Counted from the stretch's first letter, positions 1 to 11,972 are shown. The stretch: 64,000 nucleotides of DNA from Cichorium intybus (GCA_023525715.1 CM042010.1:157637907-157701906), one strand, 5' to 3'. Numbers and translations: made by a program. The notes: a model not told the origin generated them from the sequence alone.

Positions 1-2127
1 TTAGGAGCCTGAATTGTCCTGCTAGAAGAGCTTCCACAAAGTGCTCAACCTCCGGCTGCAAATGACATGTGTTAGGGATGACGAACACGGACAAATGGGA
101 AAGGAAACTAGGGCAAATGTCCATACGGGTTTCAGGTGCATAGAGTCGCATAAAATCACGACCTACAAATTATTTCCACCACCATAGGTGCCAAGGTACC
201 TGTGGCACGACTTTTTGTTAGGACCCAAGGCTCACTAAAAAACATCATGGATATAGTTTAGGGCAGATTACAGAAAATAAAAACATTATATTTTGGGAAG
301 TTTTGTTGTTTAACCATCTGATACTTTAAATTTTCCCATAAAGCCATAAAAGTTTCAAGCATTTTTCCAAATTAACTATTTTCATTTGTTATATCAGCTT
401 TCACATGTAATTTTGCTATATAGGTAATTTTCCAAATTAACCATCTTGAACTCGGTAAAAATGGTTGATTTGAAAAAATTGTCCGGACCTTTTATGGTTT
501 GATAATTTGATAGGAAAAAATAAAGTATTAATGGTTAACCTGCAAATGTTGCCCAATATATAATGGTTAAATTATACGACTTATTGGTCGCTTACTCTAA
601 GAAGGAGCCAGTTAAAAAGTAAGATGCTGAAAAGTCAACATATTTTAGCTCATGAAGCCCCTGAAATACATCACAACAAGGAAAATATGAATCCATAAAT
701 TATCGATAAGAGGGCATTTCACATGTTTAACAATCGCGGGTGATGTGTTAATTTCATAATTTGTTTACCTTCAACAGCATGCTAACCTTGTAATCATCCA
801 GATTGCATCCTCTTAGTGCCAAAGTCGTTACCTTAGGGCACTTGAGCCCAAATTCATAGCATATCATGTATTTTAGACCATCACCTCTACCTGTGTGTGA
901 GTGTGAGAAGTGAAATGATCCTACATTTTTTTCAAGTATGAGAAAAAAAAATCATCAACCAATTTTAGACAGACCTTTCTTTGAAGATTCAAAGAGAAAA
1001 CGCTCCAGCAAGGGACATTGTTTACTTACAGACTCCAATGTTTGCCTCAACTCAACATGCCTATCAGCAAGGAACCTTTTTAGTCCTTAAAAAAGAGGTA
1101 TAGATTTTTACACTTTACGAAATAATATGCGTATTATAATACTTGACATCCACAAGATAAGAGTCTCATTAATACGTAAAGAACAGCAAAACAAAGGGAC
1201 TTACAAGCCCACAATTTCTATATCGACAAGAGACGGACAAACCGATAATGATTCCAAAAGTGCCATGTCATCCATCCTTTCAATATTGTAAAGGTGCAAT
1301 CTTCTCAAACGAGACCTTGCATATATAACATACAATGTCGGAAGGTAATGTATACTTCTGCAAGAAAAATTCATCAATTCCAAAATAATGACTTCATACC
1401 CATGTGCGCCGCCATTTGCACTCAAAATTGAACTCAAGCAAGGCCTTGTTAAGATAGATGATGGAGCAACTGGACAAGGTGGCAGCAAACCAAGCTTAAT
1501 AGATCTAAAGTTGAAGTAGATATATGTAAGTATGAGCATAACATATTGTAGTGCATGATTAGTTACCCAACAAAGAAAGTTTCAAGAAAAATAACAAGGA
1601 TTGAATAGAAAATTAGCATAAGAAGAAAGAGATATTACTGAAGCTTATTTCCAGCTCGTTGAATCATTGTAGATACCACATCATTGCTGTCGTTGGGGTC
1701 TAAAGTAGCCAAGTCAATATTAGCAAAGCACAAAGGATCTAAACTACACTTTCGAAAAAACGAACAAGTAGCCGCAACATAGCATACGCTTCGCGTGTCA
1801 AGCATAGAGAAAACCTACGAATCACCATTCACAAATATAAATAAATAAAACAAATCAACTAATTAAAATATCAACCAATCAATTTAAAGATCGAAATACC
1901 TTGATTGTGAGGTCAGAAGGGAGAGGCCAGACGGATGCATTGTGGACGGAGGAACGTTTACGAACAGATCTTTTTCCAGCTTCGAGCAGAACGGATCCGA
2001 GGAGGAGAGCGCGTTGGATCAAATCGTTTTGATCGGAATCGGTAGATTTAGATTCAATGAGGCGATCGAATGCGTCAACTGAGGCGGAATCCGAGACAAC
2101 CAAGAAGGATTCAAATAGCGAATCCAT
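1..2127 (-). pseudogene. F-box/LRR protein, SKIP17-like, truncated by window edge and apparently broken
   Basis: I built six exons from splice sites: 1900-2127, 1639-1814, 1205-1504, 975-1075, 769-890, then 127 to about 210, and the start of a seventh at 1-55. The ATG is at 2125-2127. Exons 1-2 join as LPSDLTIK|VFSMLDTRSVC, an F-box; such proteins recruit targets to SCF ubiquitin ligases through SKP1. Exons 3-5 carry leucine-rich repeat-like text (RLRRLHLYN, CPLLERFLFESSKKGRGDG). The order and wording match Arabidopsis SKIP17-type F-box proteins as I remember them. Oddity: exon 6 reads NNL, then TAG at 163-165, then VVILCDSMHLK; the family has Glu there. The upstream part of that exon, expected around 210-260, is not readable in one frame, and a fold-back repeat abuts it. 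The remainder of the gene lies left of the window. Family call is firm; the pseudogene call depends on exon 6. Confidence 0.72.
261..554. mobile_element. Fold-back MITE next to the broken F-box exon
   Basis: The segment begins GGGCA and ends TGCCC. Its arms are inverted copies of each other: GTTTAACCATCTGATACTTT near 309 against GTTAACCATTAATACTTT on the other strand near 540. It has no coding capacity. I found no clean target duplication, so the ends are approximate. It lies in the intron between exons 5 and 6 of the F-box gene and may have removed the start of exon 6. Confidence 0.45.
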
Positions 2128-2390
2128 GTTGTATCGATAGTCTTCAGGTTTCGGAACCCTAGGCGAACGACTGGAAATAGCATGAAAGTCGGTGATGAAG
2201 GATAACAGGTGTAGAGTAAAGCAGAGACGGACACGTAGGAGTAAAGTTGCTGACTTTGTTATACTGTATACGACTACGTGGCGAGAGAAATGGAACTATG
2301 GGAAAAGGATTTTTTTTTATCAAATGCATGATAATAAACCTGTTGATCGAGGTTGATAACCAGGATATGTTTCTTGAGGGTAAATTCTAA

Positions 2391-2785
2391 GGGCGTGTTT
2401 GGCAAAATTAGCTGTAAGCTGGTAGCGGGTAGCTGGTAGCGGGTAGCGGGAAGCTGGTAGCGGGAAGCTGTGACTTTTAGTTTGTATATGGCTGTTCGGT
2501 AAAAGTAGCTGGAAGCTTTTAAAATATGTAAAATTACATAAAAGGACATCTGCGTAATTATTGGTTATAGTTTTAAGGGTATTCTAGTAATTAATGATAT
2601 AATTGGTAGAGCTTTTTGTTAAACGCTACTTCAACTAGCTTTTAAAATAGTAGCGTCTAGTTTAAAATAAAAGTTCCAAGCTCGTGTCGCCAAACGAAGC
2701 TTTTAGTTATTATTAGAGCTATTTCCTTAACGCTAGAAGCTAGAAGCTCTCAAACGCTTCCAAAAGCTCCGTGCCAAACACGCCC
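2391..2785. mobile_element. hAT-like MITE, 395 bp
   Basis: The terminal inverted repeats are GGGCGTGTTTGGCA (2391-2404) and TGCCAAACACGCCC (2772-2785). They are flanked by near-identical direct repeats, TAAATTCTAA (2381-2390) and TAAATCCTAA (2786-2795), which contain a likely 8-bp hAT target duplication. The left part holds short iterations of AGCTGGTAGCGGG. There is no transposase, so it is non-autonomous. Confidence 0.7.
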
Positions 2786-3462
2786 TAAATCCTAATAAAA
2801 AGTTAATAATTTTTTGTAAAAGTTCGATATCTATATTTTTTTAATAAAACTTATTAAATTTTAACAAAAGTTTGATTACGTCATTAAGTTTATAAATTTG
2901 TTTCAATCTTAACTATTTTACCACGTCTCCAAATTATATGGTTAAAACTAAAATAAATCGATAAATTTAGTGTCTTATTTAAAAAAAAAACATAGTGTCA
3001 AAATCAAATTTTTTAGAAAACTTAAGACTTTAGCGAAATTTCTCAATAAATGAAATAGACATCCAACTAAAAGAACCTTACTCCTTATTTCTTCCTTGTG
3101 TCTAGACCTAACTCAAATCATTTGTTGGTTGGTCCCCTTCCTTAATATTTCTGTTTCACAGTTCACATTTTTGTCGTACGAATGTCTTCACCATTTTGGC
3201 CGTTCACTGACCACACGTATTCACATCTTCATTTATATGTTCTTCTTTATTTCCTCAAAGTAGATTTTACCCGCAATAAAAATTTAGGTTATGCTTTACA
3301 CATAAAGCAATGTTGTTACATTAACTTACCCATAATAGCAACATACTTACATTTTTCTAAGATAAAAGTAATACATAAATTGAGACTTTTATATTGTTTT
3401 TAAGTTTATATATTATCGCCTTTCGTGCATTTAGAACCAGTTTGTGAAAATGAACTGATTTA

Positions 3463-3967
3463 AACCATCTTCAGCCCACCTTTGTTTTTTACTCTATTTT
3501 TGAAGTAAAAATGATGTAAAAAGTGGGTCATTTCCAATCCATATTTATTTTTCACACTATTTTTACTTTAAAAGGTATATTCCTATTATATTCTTTTTTA
3601 CTTTAATTACACAAATTGTCAAAATCTCCCATACTATTTATTATACGTAAACTTTTATATGAATTCGATGTATAAATATTCAATTTTGATAATTATAACT
3701 AATTAATATCATTTAATATATAACATGATTGTAAATATTTGTTATTGTATTTAAATTAAACTAAAAATGTATAGAAATAAAAGTTAAATGACTGAAAAAG
3801 ACAAGTGGAACATTAACTCTATTTTTGGTGTAATGAATAACATTACTCTATATTTGGAGTAATAGTATTCATAAACCCAAAAATATAGTGGGTTATAGAG
3901 GCGGGTTGTAGGAAAAAATAGTTTAAAATAGAGTAAACTCATTCATATAGTTGGGTTGGAGATGCCC
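3463..3967. mobile_element. Probable Harbinger/Tourist-type MITE
   Basis: The ends are imperfect inverted repeats, AACCATCTTCAGCCCA on the left and TGGGTTGGAGATGCCC on the right, about 11 of 16 matching. TTA follows the right end and a TTTA run precedes the left end, compatible with a 3-bp TTA target duplication. The inner arms (ACTCTATTTTTGAAGTAAAA and its counterpart) also pair. It is non-coding. Confidence 0.45.
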
Positions 3968-4254
3968 TTAATTAATAGGGTACTAAGGTCCCTCATATTG
4001 TGTATCATAATTTATTCATACGATAGAAATATGAATTGTGAAACTGTGGAATCTGATCATAACATATTATTAACATGAAATAACATATTATTGGACACAT
4101 AATATGTTGATCCATGTGACTATAGTGATGGAAGGTCACTTGAGTCTAAAAAATACATAAAAAGTCGTTTAATTTCAATATCTTAGTTCCAACACTCCAT
4201 GAAGAGCATGTTCGATATGATAGGATTAGGGTGAATTATGGTATTTTTGTGGGT

Positions 4255-4495
4255 AAATTAAAATATTTATTAAGCAAATTCCACAAAGTCACTAAGTTTT
4301 CTTAAAAGTTTGATTTTGACATTACGTTTATTTTTCAATTAAGACACTAAGTTTGTCAAATTATTCCAATTTATTCAATAACCGGGAGACGTGGTAAAAT
4401 GGTTAAGCTTGAAACAAATGGGTAAACTTAGAGACTTCATCGAACTTTTTGTGAAAATTTAGTAACTTTTATGGAATTTGCCCTAATTTGAAAAA
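4255..4495. repeat. Fold-back repeat (MITE-like)
   Basis: The left arm GCAAATTCCACAAAGTCACT near 4275 is inverted at the right as AGTAACTTTTATGGAATTTGC near 4465. The middle contains an ACGTGGTAAAATGG stretch also seen in decayed form near 2920, so the family has more than one member here. No clear target duplication was found. Confidence 0.45.
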
Positions 4496-6637
4496 GTTGT
4501 AACTTTAAACTAGGGATGTACATTTGTTTGGGCAACATTTAAATTAGAGTTGTCCATATGAAGAAATCCAATATGTGTTGGAATTAGAAAGGTTGTCAAG
4601 AACCCACGACCTGTCAATTTGGGTTCAAATAGAAATGATCAAATGGCACGAAGTAAATACACGATTTATGGTCTATGTGCTCCCAAGATAAAAGGGACAA
4701 AGTATAGCTTCCACATCAATCCCTTTGTCAACAAGGTTCGACCTCGTAGGCACTCGATTTAGAGACAATGCCAACATAATATGTTCAACTTTAATATAAC
4801 AAAAATATTTTATATGGTTTCCATGGAGCTGGTCCGAAAGTACCATAATCTAACAAACATTTCACAAAAGAAACCTGGAAAGAGCTTGTCGAATCAAGTT
4901 GAAACACCCCTCACATGGGATATTTGTACATAGTTAAATAAAACCAAGTTCCAATGTTTAATAAGTTTAAATGTGGAATAAGGTCCAAAAGTTCAACTAG
5001 TTGAAATAGTTTACCAAAATCTGAGGATGGAACAGCCCATCAAAAGCATAAACAAGTAATAAGTCTTTACTTATATATATCCAAGATTTTTTTAACATCC
5101 ATCTCTAACTTCACTGATATGAAGACATGTTAAAATAAGTCGGTAATGCATGTGAAGCCTAGTAAGCATTTATTGGATTAGACATTATTCGGCGTAAAGA
5201 ACTTGTACGTTCCAAAAACAATGAAAACCCAAAAAAGGTTCGGGGAAAGAATAATTTTAGCAATAAGTTTGTGGAAAAAACATCGCCATAAATCATCAAT
5301 ATCAAATCAACAATATGAAGGATGAAATGCATATGCATCCAATTCCTAACACCCAAGTCTAGACTATTACAAAGGTCCATTTCCATACCAAGGGGAGGTA
5401 TGGTAATTCAAAGTAAACACAAGGTATTAGCATCGCTCTTTAAACCCATTTAGAGGCTCTACTCAAATATTTTGGTAACATGTGGTAACCACACACCAAA
5501 CCAATAAATGGAGTTGCAAAGCCTATCCCCTTAACCATAACTATCTAGAACGCCAATCATAACTCGTAAGCATCACTGTTTGCATGAGATAATGATCACT
5601 AGTATCAAAGTGTACATACACCACACAAGTATCCAACCCATCATAATATGGATGCATATGATCATGATTTCAAAACCAAAGAAGGTAATTAAGTCGTTCC
5701 TGTTTTAAAACTATTTGTAAATTAATCATTTTATGAGCGTATTTGTATTATATATAGTATACACATAGTTTCAACACATAAACATGCAATTAATTAAGTT
5801 CAAAGTACAATATATATAGTTGAGACATGTGCTCTTAGTAATTAGCTCACTTCAACTTGATGTAGGTACACCACCTAACTTCTAATGTTGTTTGGATTCG
5901 ATATTGTTTCCCTTTTCCGTCTAGTGGTCCCTTTAAGATCAATGCAAATTGAGTGATTATTAACTACCACTTTCTAAATATCTGAGTAAAAGTTTCTAAA
6001 CTTAAACAACTTATTTCATCCTTTGCATATCATCCCCAAATTTGTGGAAGAGCAAGGGAAGCAACTAGAGTTAAATTAACTCATTAAGGAAAATGTTCAT
6101 GTGACATCTCAGACAACTACTAGAACGACTTAAGTTAGGAATAGATTGAATAGATCGACTCAAATGACTTGACAAAAAAAACCGGTTTATTCTTTAAATA
6201 TGCTTCCATAACTTGTACAATTTTCATTCCCACATCTATAATTCAACTTCTATGACCAATGATGATTAACTACAATTCAAATATTAACTTTAACACTAAA
6301 TATCATCATAAAATCAACATTAATTCAATATTTTAGAAGCTAATAATGAAGATTCAAATATTTTAGATCCATCATTCATAATAAGAGTTTGTGGACTTGA
6401 GTTTAAGGAGTTATTCGTTAATAATTGGATGTAGATTCCAAAATTATGATCCTAAATGATAATTTTAAACTAGATTAGCAAAATGATTTGATAATCTAAT
6501 AACTTAAGCCAACTCACATCCAAATCTATATTGAAACTCACTTTATTCGTCAATAGTTGGATGTAGATTCTGAAATTATTATTCTTTTGTTCATTTGGCA
6601 TGACTCTTACCGGCTTATCGGGTCACTCACCTCCAGG

Positions 6638-7091
6638 TAGGGGTGTTCAAATTCGGATATCCGGAAATTCGGATATCCGGAAATTCGGATATCCGAAAAT
6701 TTCGGATAGTGAATATTGATATCCGAATCCGTATCCGAAATTTCGGATATCCGAATTTCGGATATCCGAAATTTCGGATTCGGATTCGGATATCACTTCG
6801 AATATCCAATTTTATAAAAAACAATTTCAAATTTAATTAAATTAGCCTAAAAAATCATTTATCCAATAAATATATTAAAATAAACATATTCGATATTACA
6901 TTGTGGTATTCAAAACCTAACGAAGGAAAAAAAGTATGACTTAATCGACGAAACATAGTAATATATATAAAAAAAGAAAATATATTTTTTCGAATTCGGA
7001 TATCGGATATCCGAAATATCCGAAATTTTGTAAAATCACTATCCGAATCCGAATCCGAAAATTCGGATACGGATATTATTGAACACCCCTA
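6638..7091. mobile_element. hAT MITE, 454 bp, perfect 8-bp target duplication
   Basis: The termini are perfect 13-bp inverted repeats, TAGGGGTGTTCAA (6638-6650) and TTGAACACCCCTA (7079-7091). The 8-bp direct repeat CCTCCAGG flanks them exactly at 6630-6637 and 7092-7099, which is the hAT signature. The body near both ends is built from iterations of ATCCGAAATTTCGG-like text, which is palindromic and gives long, meaningless Ile/Arg-rich ORFs on both strands. Confidence 0.92.
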
Positions 7092-7366
7092 CCTCCAGGT
7101 GACCATTTTATCATTCATTTCTTAACACCATGCCTCTAGGCAGCTGAAAAAATATAAGAAAACCATTTAGATAAATTTTCAAAACATTATGATATTACCG
7201 TAATTTTTTCATAGATACAAAATTTTTAAATAAATACAACTTTTTGTGGTAACAAAGGACATTTTTTGCGGTACTTTAAAGCTTTAACTTTTAGGATGTG
7301 TTTGGAAGTACTTATAAAATTAGTTTATTAGTTTTTTTGAAAAAACTATAAACTATAAATAAAAAA

Positions 7367-8319
7367 GGGAAAATGACTTATTAGGGTAACCAACTAGTTG
7401 ATTTGTTCACGTTTAGTCACTTTCTTTTTTTTCGTGCTTTATTTGCCATTAAACTATCTGTTTTGTTTATGATACATCCTTACGACCTGTAATAGCAGGT
7501 TACAGCCTAATTAACATCTATTTTGTTCATATTTGGTCACTTTCCTTTTTTATTCATGCTATATTTGCCATTAATTTAATTTATTTTTTCATTTTTATTC
7601 GTGCAGATCTGAAATGACTATTTTGCCCTTTTTAATTTATTTTCCATTTTTATTACATTTTAAGGATTTTTTTTATTAATGACTTTTAATTAAAAATAAA
7701 TAAGAAAACAACCCACCACTTTTTATTAATGATTTTTATTAATGACTTTTACATTTTTATTACATTTTAAGGATTTTGCCCCGACAATCCACCTCCACCG
7801 TTACAAGCCAACGATTCAACCAACTAAGCATGTTACGAAAAAACACTTTTTTTTAAAATGAGTTATAAATAAAAATCCCAAAGTGTTTTTTTAAAAGGAA
7901 AAATGAGTTATAAATAAAAATCCCAAAGTGTTTTTTCGTAGCATGCTTAGTTGGTTGAATCGTTGGCTTGTAACGGTGGAGGTGGATTGTCGGGGCAAAA
8001 CAACTTTGAACAAAATAGATAGTTCAATGGCAAATAAAGCACGAATAAAAATGGAAAATTTGCACGAATAAAAATGGAAAATTAAATTAAAAATGGAAAA
8101 ATAAATTAAATTAATGGCAAATAAAGAACGAATAAAAAACAAAAGTGACCAAATGTGAACAAAATAGATGTCAATTAGGCTGTAACCTGCTATTATAGGT
8201 CGTAAGGATGTATCAAGAACAAAATAGATAGTTCAATGGCAAATAAAGCACGAAAAAAAAAGAAAGTGACTAAACGTGGACAAATCAACTAGTTGGTTAC
8301 CCTAATAAGTCATTTTCCC
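7367..8319. mobile_element. Fold-back MULE MITE, 953 bp, perfect 9-bp target duplication
   Basis: Almost the whole element is an inverted repeat. The left arm starts GGGAAAATGACTTATTAGGG and the right arm ends with its reverse complement. The arms pair inward to a centre near 7860, where a 38-bp direct repeat containing AAATCCCAAAGTG sits. The 9-bp sequence AATAAAAAA flanks it at 7358-7366 and 8320-8328. Very long inverted repeats plus a 9-bp duplication are typical of Mutator-like elements. The element is non-autonomous and ends about 145 bp upstream of the NAA20 start codon. Confidence 0.88.
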
Positions 8320-9989
8320 AATAAAAAAGCCCTTACTTATTAAAAACGAAAACAACATAAATGATTTTATAAGCGTTCGGCGATTCACGTTTGATCAAGT
8401 CCGCCGACCAGTTTATCCACCGTCGCGGAGAAAGAGGGCGATACCGAGAGCGAGAGCGAGAGAGATGACAACAATTCGAAGATTTTGCTGCGATGATCTT
8501 CTACGATTCTCTTCTGTAAATCTCGATCATCTCACGGAAACTGTAAGTATTAGCCTTACCTTCTTCTGATTTGGGATAACGATTGGAATAAAAAAGCACC
8601 ACTCATTCCATGTAAAATCAAAGAGGAGAAGCTCAATCTAATTCTGAGTCGGACTGGAGTATTGGTCAAAGTATATATTATATCATCTGTTTATATTATG
8701 AATTTGACGGGATATGATTTTGATCAATGCACAGTTTAATATGTCATTTTACGCTGGCCTGATTATTTCCACGTCGCCGAAGCTCCAGGAAACAGAGTCA
8801 TGGGATATAGTAAATTCTCCATCCTTCTACTTATTCAGTATTTTAAACTATAGGCGAACTTCTATAAATAAAGAGCGAGTGTCATTTGAAATTCCTTTTC
8901 CGATTAGGGTTTTGTTCCATCTAATAAACTCGGCAACTGAATTGATCTCAGAACTGGCACGGTGTATAACACATTGCATCACAAAGTTCGTAATGATGTT
9001 TGTTACATTGAAAACTTTAGGTGTTTTTCAACTTTGGCCACATTCATTGTGGTTTTGTTGATGACATCCATCTACATTGTTCATCTACTTCATAATTGTT
9101 GACATTGCAAAAATATAATATAAGGTGTTTGCTAATTGCTTTTACTGCAGTTATGGGTAAAGTTGAAGGGCAAGGTGAGTCATGGCATGGTCATGTCACA
9201 GCAGTTACTGTAGCTCCAGAATTCCGCCGGCAACAGTTGGCTAAGAAACTAATGAACCTGCTGGAAGACATAAGCGACAAAATGTGAGTTGATTTTTACT
9301 TCTTAAGCTGAATATGTATTCCATATTTGTGCATCTACTTTGTTATATTAGTAATAGATACCAGAGCCTTTCACGACTTTGATTATTATTTAAGTGAATT
9401 AATCTCGAAATCATCTCCTAGATTAGAGTAATAATCTAATCGATATGTGTCACACTCACAGCCCTTGCAGCGTTTTCCCCTAAACATATAAAATTTTCTA
9501 TTTGTTCTTTCCTTTATCATTTCAAAGCTTGCACGTTTACAACTCTTTCAAGTAGCTGTTTTTGTTTTACTTTAGCTTCAAAACTGGCTGAATGATTGAC
9601 ATCAATAGATGACATCAGATATCTCATGGGACATGAGGAATCATGCATATTTATATACATTGCTTTATCATGCAAATCATTGGAATGTGACCAGTATTCC
9701 ATGAATTATATTGTTTGTAATCACCAGTTGACATTATGCCAAGTCTCTATTTCTCATCAGTTATATGTAGCCACCGGTTATGTATTATACATATGATTTT
9801 GCTTCTCAAGTATGTCAATAATTTAAGCTAAAAGGCTGATAACTTAAAATTAAAATAGCAACATTTGACTAGTACATAGGTATGTTTAACTATCAGTCAT
9901 TTGAATAAAAAACTCTCCACTAAGGATAAAATAGGAGTATCTTGTGTACTAAAACCTATAGCTTCAATAAGTCTTGAGTAATTTACATT

Positions 9990-10505
9990 TTTCTTCCCTG
10001 TGATTAGGTAATCTTTAAAAGTTTTTTTCATTTTTAATTCTCATTGTTCCTGCAAAGTTTTATTTGTCACCTTTTTCGTCCCTTAGCCATTTAACTTTAT
10101 CGTTGGGCTGTTAAATCCATGTAAAATGAGAAATATGCCGTTATCTTCTTCATTTTCCATCCCCTTGTCTTAATTTTCATGCCAATCTGAAATTAAATTA
10201 TAACAAAATCTAAAAGATAAAGTCAGTTTTATTTCTAATTCTCTTGGCAATTGGTCCCACAGCTCCTGTGTGATCCTTGAAATAGGTTTGTCACAGTAGA
10301 TGTATGTTTCATGTAGAAAGATGAAGACGGTAAAAATGTAAAATGGCCATTTTTTAAGATTTAACGGGTGGACTATTAAGTTGGACTGATCAGTGACTCA
10401 TAGCCTAAAGAAAAACCTTTGTAGGGATGATAACGAAAAAAAACTGGACTACATTCATGAAAAACACCAAACCCCAGGGACGGAAATTTGTAATTTACCC
10501 TAAGT
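9990..10505. repeat. Fold-back repeat inside NAA20 intron 3
   Basis: GTAATTTACATTTTTCTTCCC near 9980 is inverted near 10485 as GGGACGGAAATTTGTAATTTAC, and inner segments around the GGACTATTAAGTTGGAC and TTATCGTTGGGCTGTTAAATCC motifs also pair. This is MITE-like, non-coding and within the intron. Confidence 0.45.
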
Positions 10506-10732
10506 TCTATAATAACAGTGAGCAAATAGATAACCTGTGTGTAAATACATTTTTCGTCATGCTAAGTGTTTACAGTCTGTTTTTAAATTATTTGTTATGT
10601 CCTATGAAATAATTTTTTTTTTGAATTGTTAGTGACAAGGCATACTTTGTGGACCTGTTTGTAAGAGCATCGAATACACCGGCTATAAAGATGTATGAAA
10701 AGGTAATGCCTGAAAGTCATTTATCAACAAAA

Positions 10733-11545
10733 GTTACATTTTTGGTCCCTGAGTATAGCTGATTTCTTCAATTTTAGTTCTAAAAAGTTCTCTTGCAATT
10801 TTGGTCTTTACTTGAGCCTTCTGTAACGTTTTTTGGTCCCTGTTCCAAGTAAAATAACTATTCAGGGACCAAAAATATTGTCATACTTCTTGAAACAAAG
10901 ACCAAAACATTACAAAATGCCTTGAATAAGGACCAACATTGCAAGAGAAAACTTTTTGGGACCAAAGTTGAAAAAATCAGCTATAACCAGGGACCAAAAA
11001 TGAGTAAATTACATTATTGGTCCCGGAGTAATGATTATAGCTAATTTTGGTCCTTTTTTATTTTTTTGGAAATTTGGTCCTTATGTAGCGTTTTTGGGAT
11101 CAAAATTACAAAAATCAGCTATACCTGGGGACCAAAAATAGTCAAAACAGGGACACAAAAAGTTACAAGAACCTATAATAAGGACCAAAATTGCAAGAAA
11201 ATATTTTTGGGACCAAAGTTACAAATATCAGCTATACTCAGGGACCAAAATATAATTTACTCAAAAAAGAGTGAATCAATCTTTTGGTGAGTGTAGCTGA
11301 TCTTTTCAATTTTAGTCCCATTTTTACGTTGCAATTTTGGTCCTATTTGAGGCTTTTGTAATGGTTTGTCCTGTTCCAAGTAAAATGACTATATTTTTGA
11401 GACATAAATTACAAAAATCAGTTATACTTGGGACCAAAAACGTTACAAGAACCTCAAATAAGGACCACAATTGCAAGACAAAAACTTTTTGGGACTAAAA
11501 TTAGAAAAACCAGCTATACCAGGGACCAAAAATGCAATTTACTAA
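10733..11545. repeat. Three adjoining fold-back copies of a GGTCCCTG...CAGGGACC repeat in NAA20 intron 4
   Basis: Each copy starts with text like TTTTTGGTCCCTGAGTATAGC and ends with CAGCTATACTCAGGGACCAA. Copies lie at about 10733-11005, 11010-11262 and 11283-11545, and they diverge from one another. They expand intron 4 to roughly 900 bp while leaving the splice sites intact. Non-coding. Confidence 0.6.
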
Positions 11546-11880
11546 AAAATTAATAGTAGTATGGTACCTTAGCAGGTATTCTGATCAATTTCTCTTGCAG
11601 CTTGAGTACGTGATTTATAGACGCGTGTTACGTTACTATTCTGGGGAGGAAGATGGGTTAGGTAAGCCTTTTGGCGTCTTCTGCTTCATTGCCCTTGTGT
11701 ACAGTCTTTAAATGATTTTTTTTTTTTTTTTGGAAATATTTAGATATGAGAAAAGCATTATCTCGGGATGTAGAAAGGAAGTCTATAATACCACTCAAGA
11801 GGCCAGTCACGCCCGATGAACTCGAGTATGACTAGCTTGGATATAAAGTTGCAAAAGTCTTTGCTTATAGAATTAAATAC

Positions 11881-11972
11881 ATGTTTCATTTAATCCAAGT
11901 AAGAATAAACTTGTAATAAATGTAACATGTTTCATTTAATCCATGTAAGAATAAACTTGTAATAAATGTAAC
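11881..11972. repeat. 46-bp tandem duplication just after NAA20
   Basis: Two direct copies of a 46-bp unit beginning ATGTTTCATTTAATCCA lie at 11881-11926 and 11927-11972. I count one mismatch (A versus T at the 18th base). They fall in the expected 3' UTR of NAA20. Confidence 0.85.

Larger units (their letters stand above)
2796..6629. other. Gene-free AT-rich spacer with MITE remnants
   Basis: I see no convincing coding sequence, RNA gene or splice-linked exons in these 3.8 kb. The ORFs present are short, low-complexity and unlike known proteins. Two fold-back repeats inside it are listed separately. A related, more decayed copy of the 4255-4495 repeat (sharing AAAAGTTTGATT and CATTAAGTTT) sits near 2800-3060. 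Confidence 0.5.
8465..11835 (+). pseudogene. NAA20: N-alpha-acetyltransferase 20 (NatB catalytic subunit), frame broken in exon 2
   Basis: Six exons with canonical splice sites: 8465-8542, 8735-8809, 9151-9283, 10633-10702, 11601-11661 and 11744-11835. Read across exons the text is MTTIRRFCCDDLLRFSSV, then NLDHLTET, GKVEGQGESWHGHVTAVTV, APEFRRQQLAKKLMNLLED, YFVDLFVRASNTPAIKMYEK, ending PDELEYD. This is the GNAT-fold catalytic subunit of NatB, which acetylates N-terminal Met followed by Asp, Glu, Asn or Gln on ribosome-bound chains. RRQQLAKK holds the acetyl-CoA binding R/Q-x-x-G/A-like loop. In exon 2 FNMSFY runs directly into GCTGGCCTGATTATTTCC, whereas the family has MTYLAR before WPDYF. 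Exon 2 is 75 bp where 91 are expected, so 16 bases are missing and the frame is lost. Everything else, including all splice sites, is preserved. Met in exon 3 (MGKVEGQG) could restart translation but would lack the N-terminal fold. A sequencing error cannot be excluded. Confidence 0.88.

Noticed and set aside
6627..6840. Ile/Arg-rich ORFs on both strands
   Set aside because: They come from the palindromic ATCCGAAATTTCGG iterations of the hAT MITE.
7891..8142. 83-codon minus-strand ORF
   Set aside because: It lies in one arm of the fold-back MULE MITE and has no protein-like counterpart in the other arm.
8714..9061. 115-codon plus-strand ORF over NAA20 exon 2
   Set aside because: It reads exon 2 out of frame after the 16-bp gap and then runs through the intron; the family text is recovered only in the other frame.
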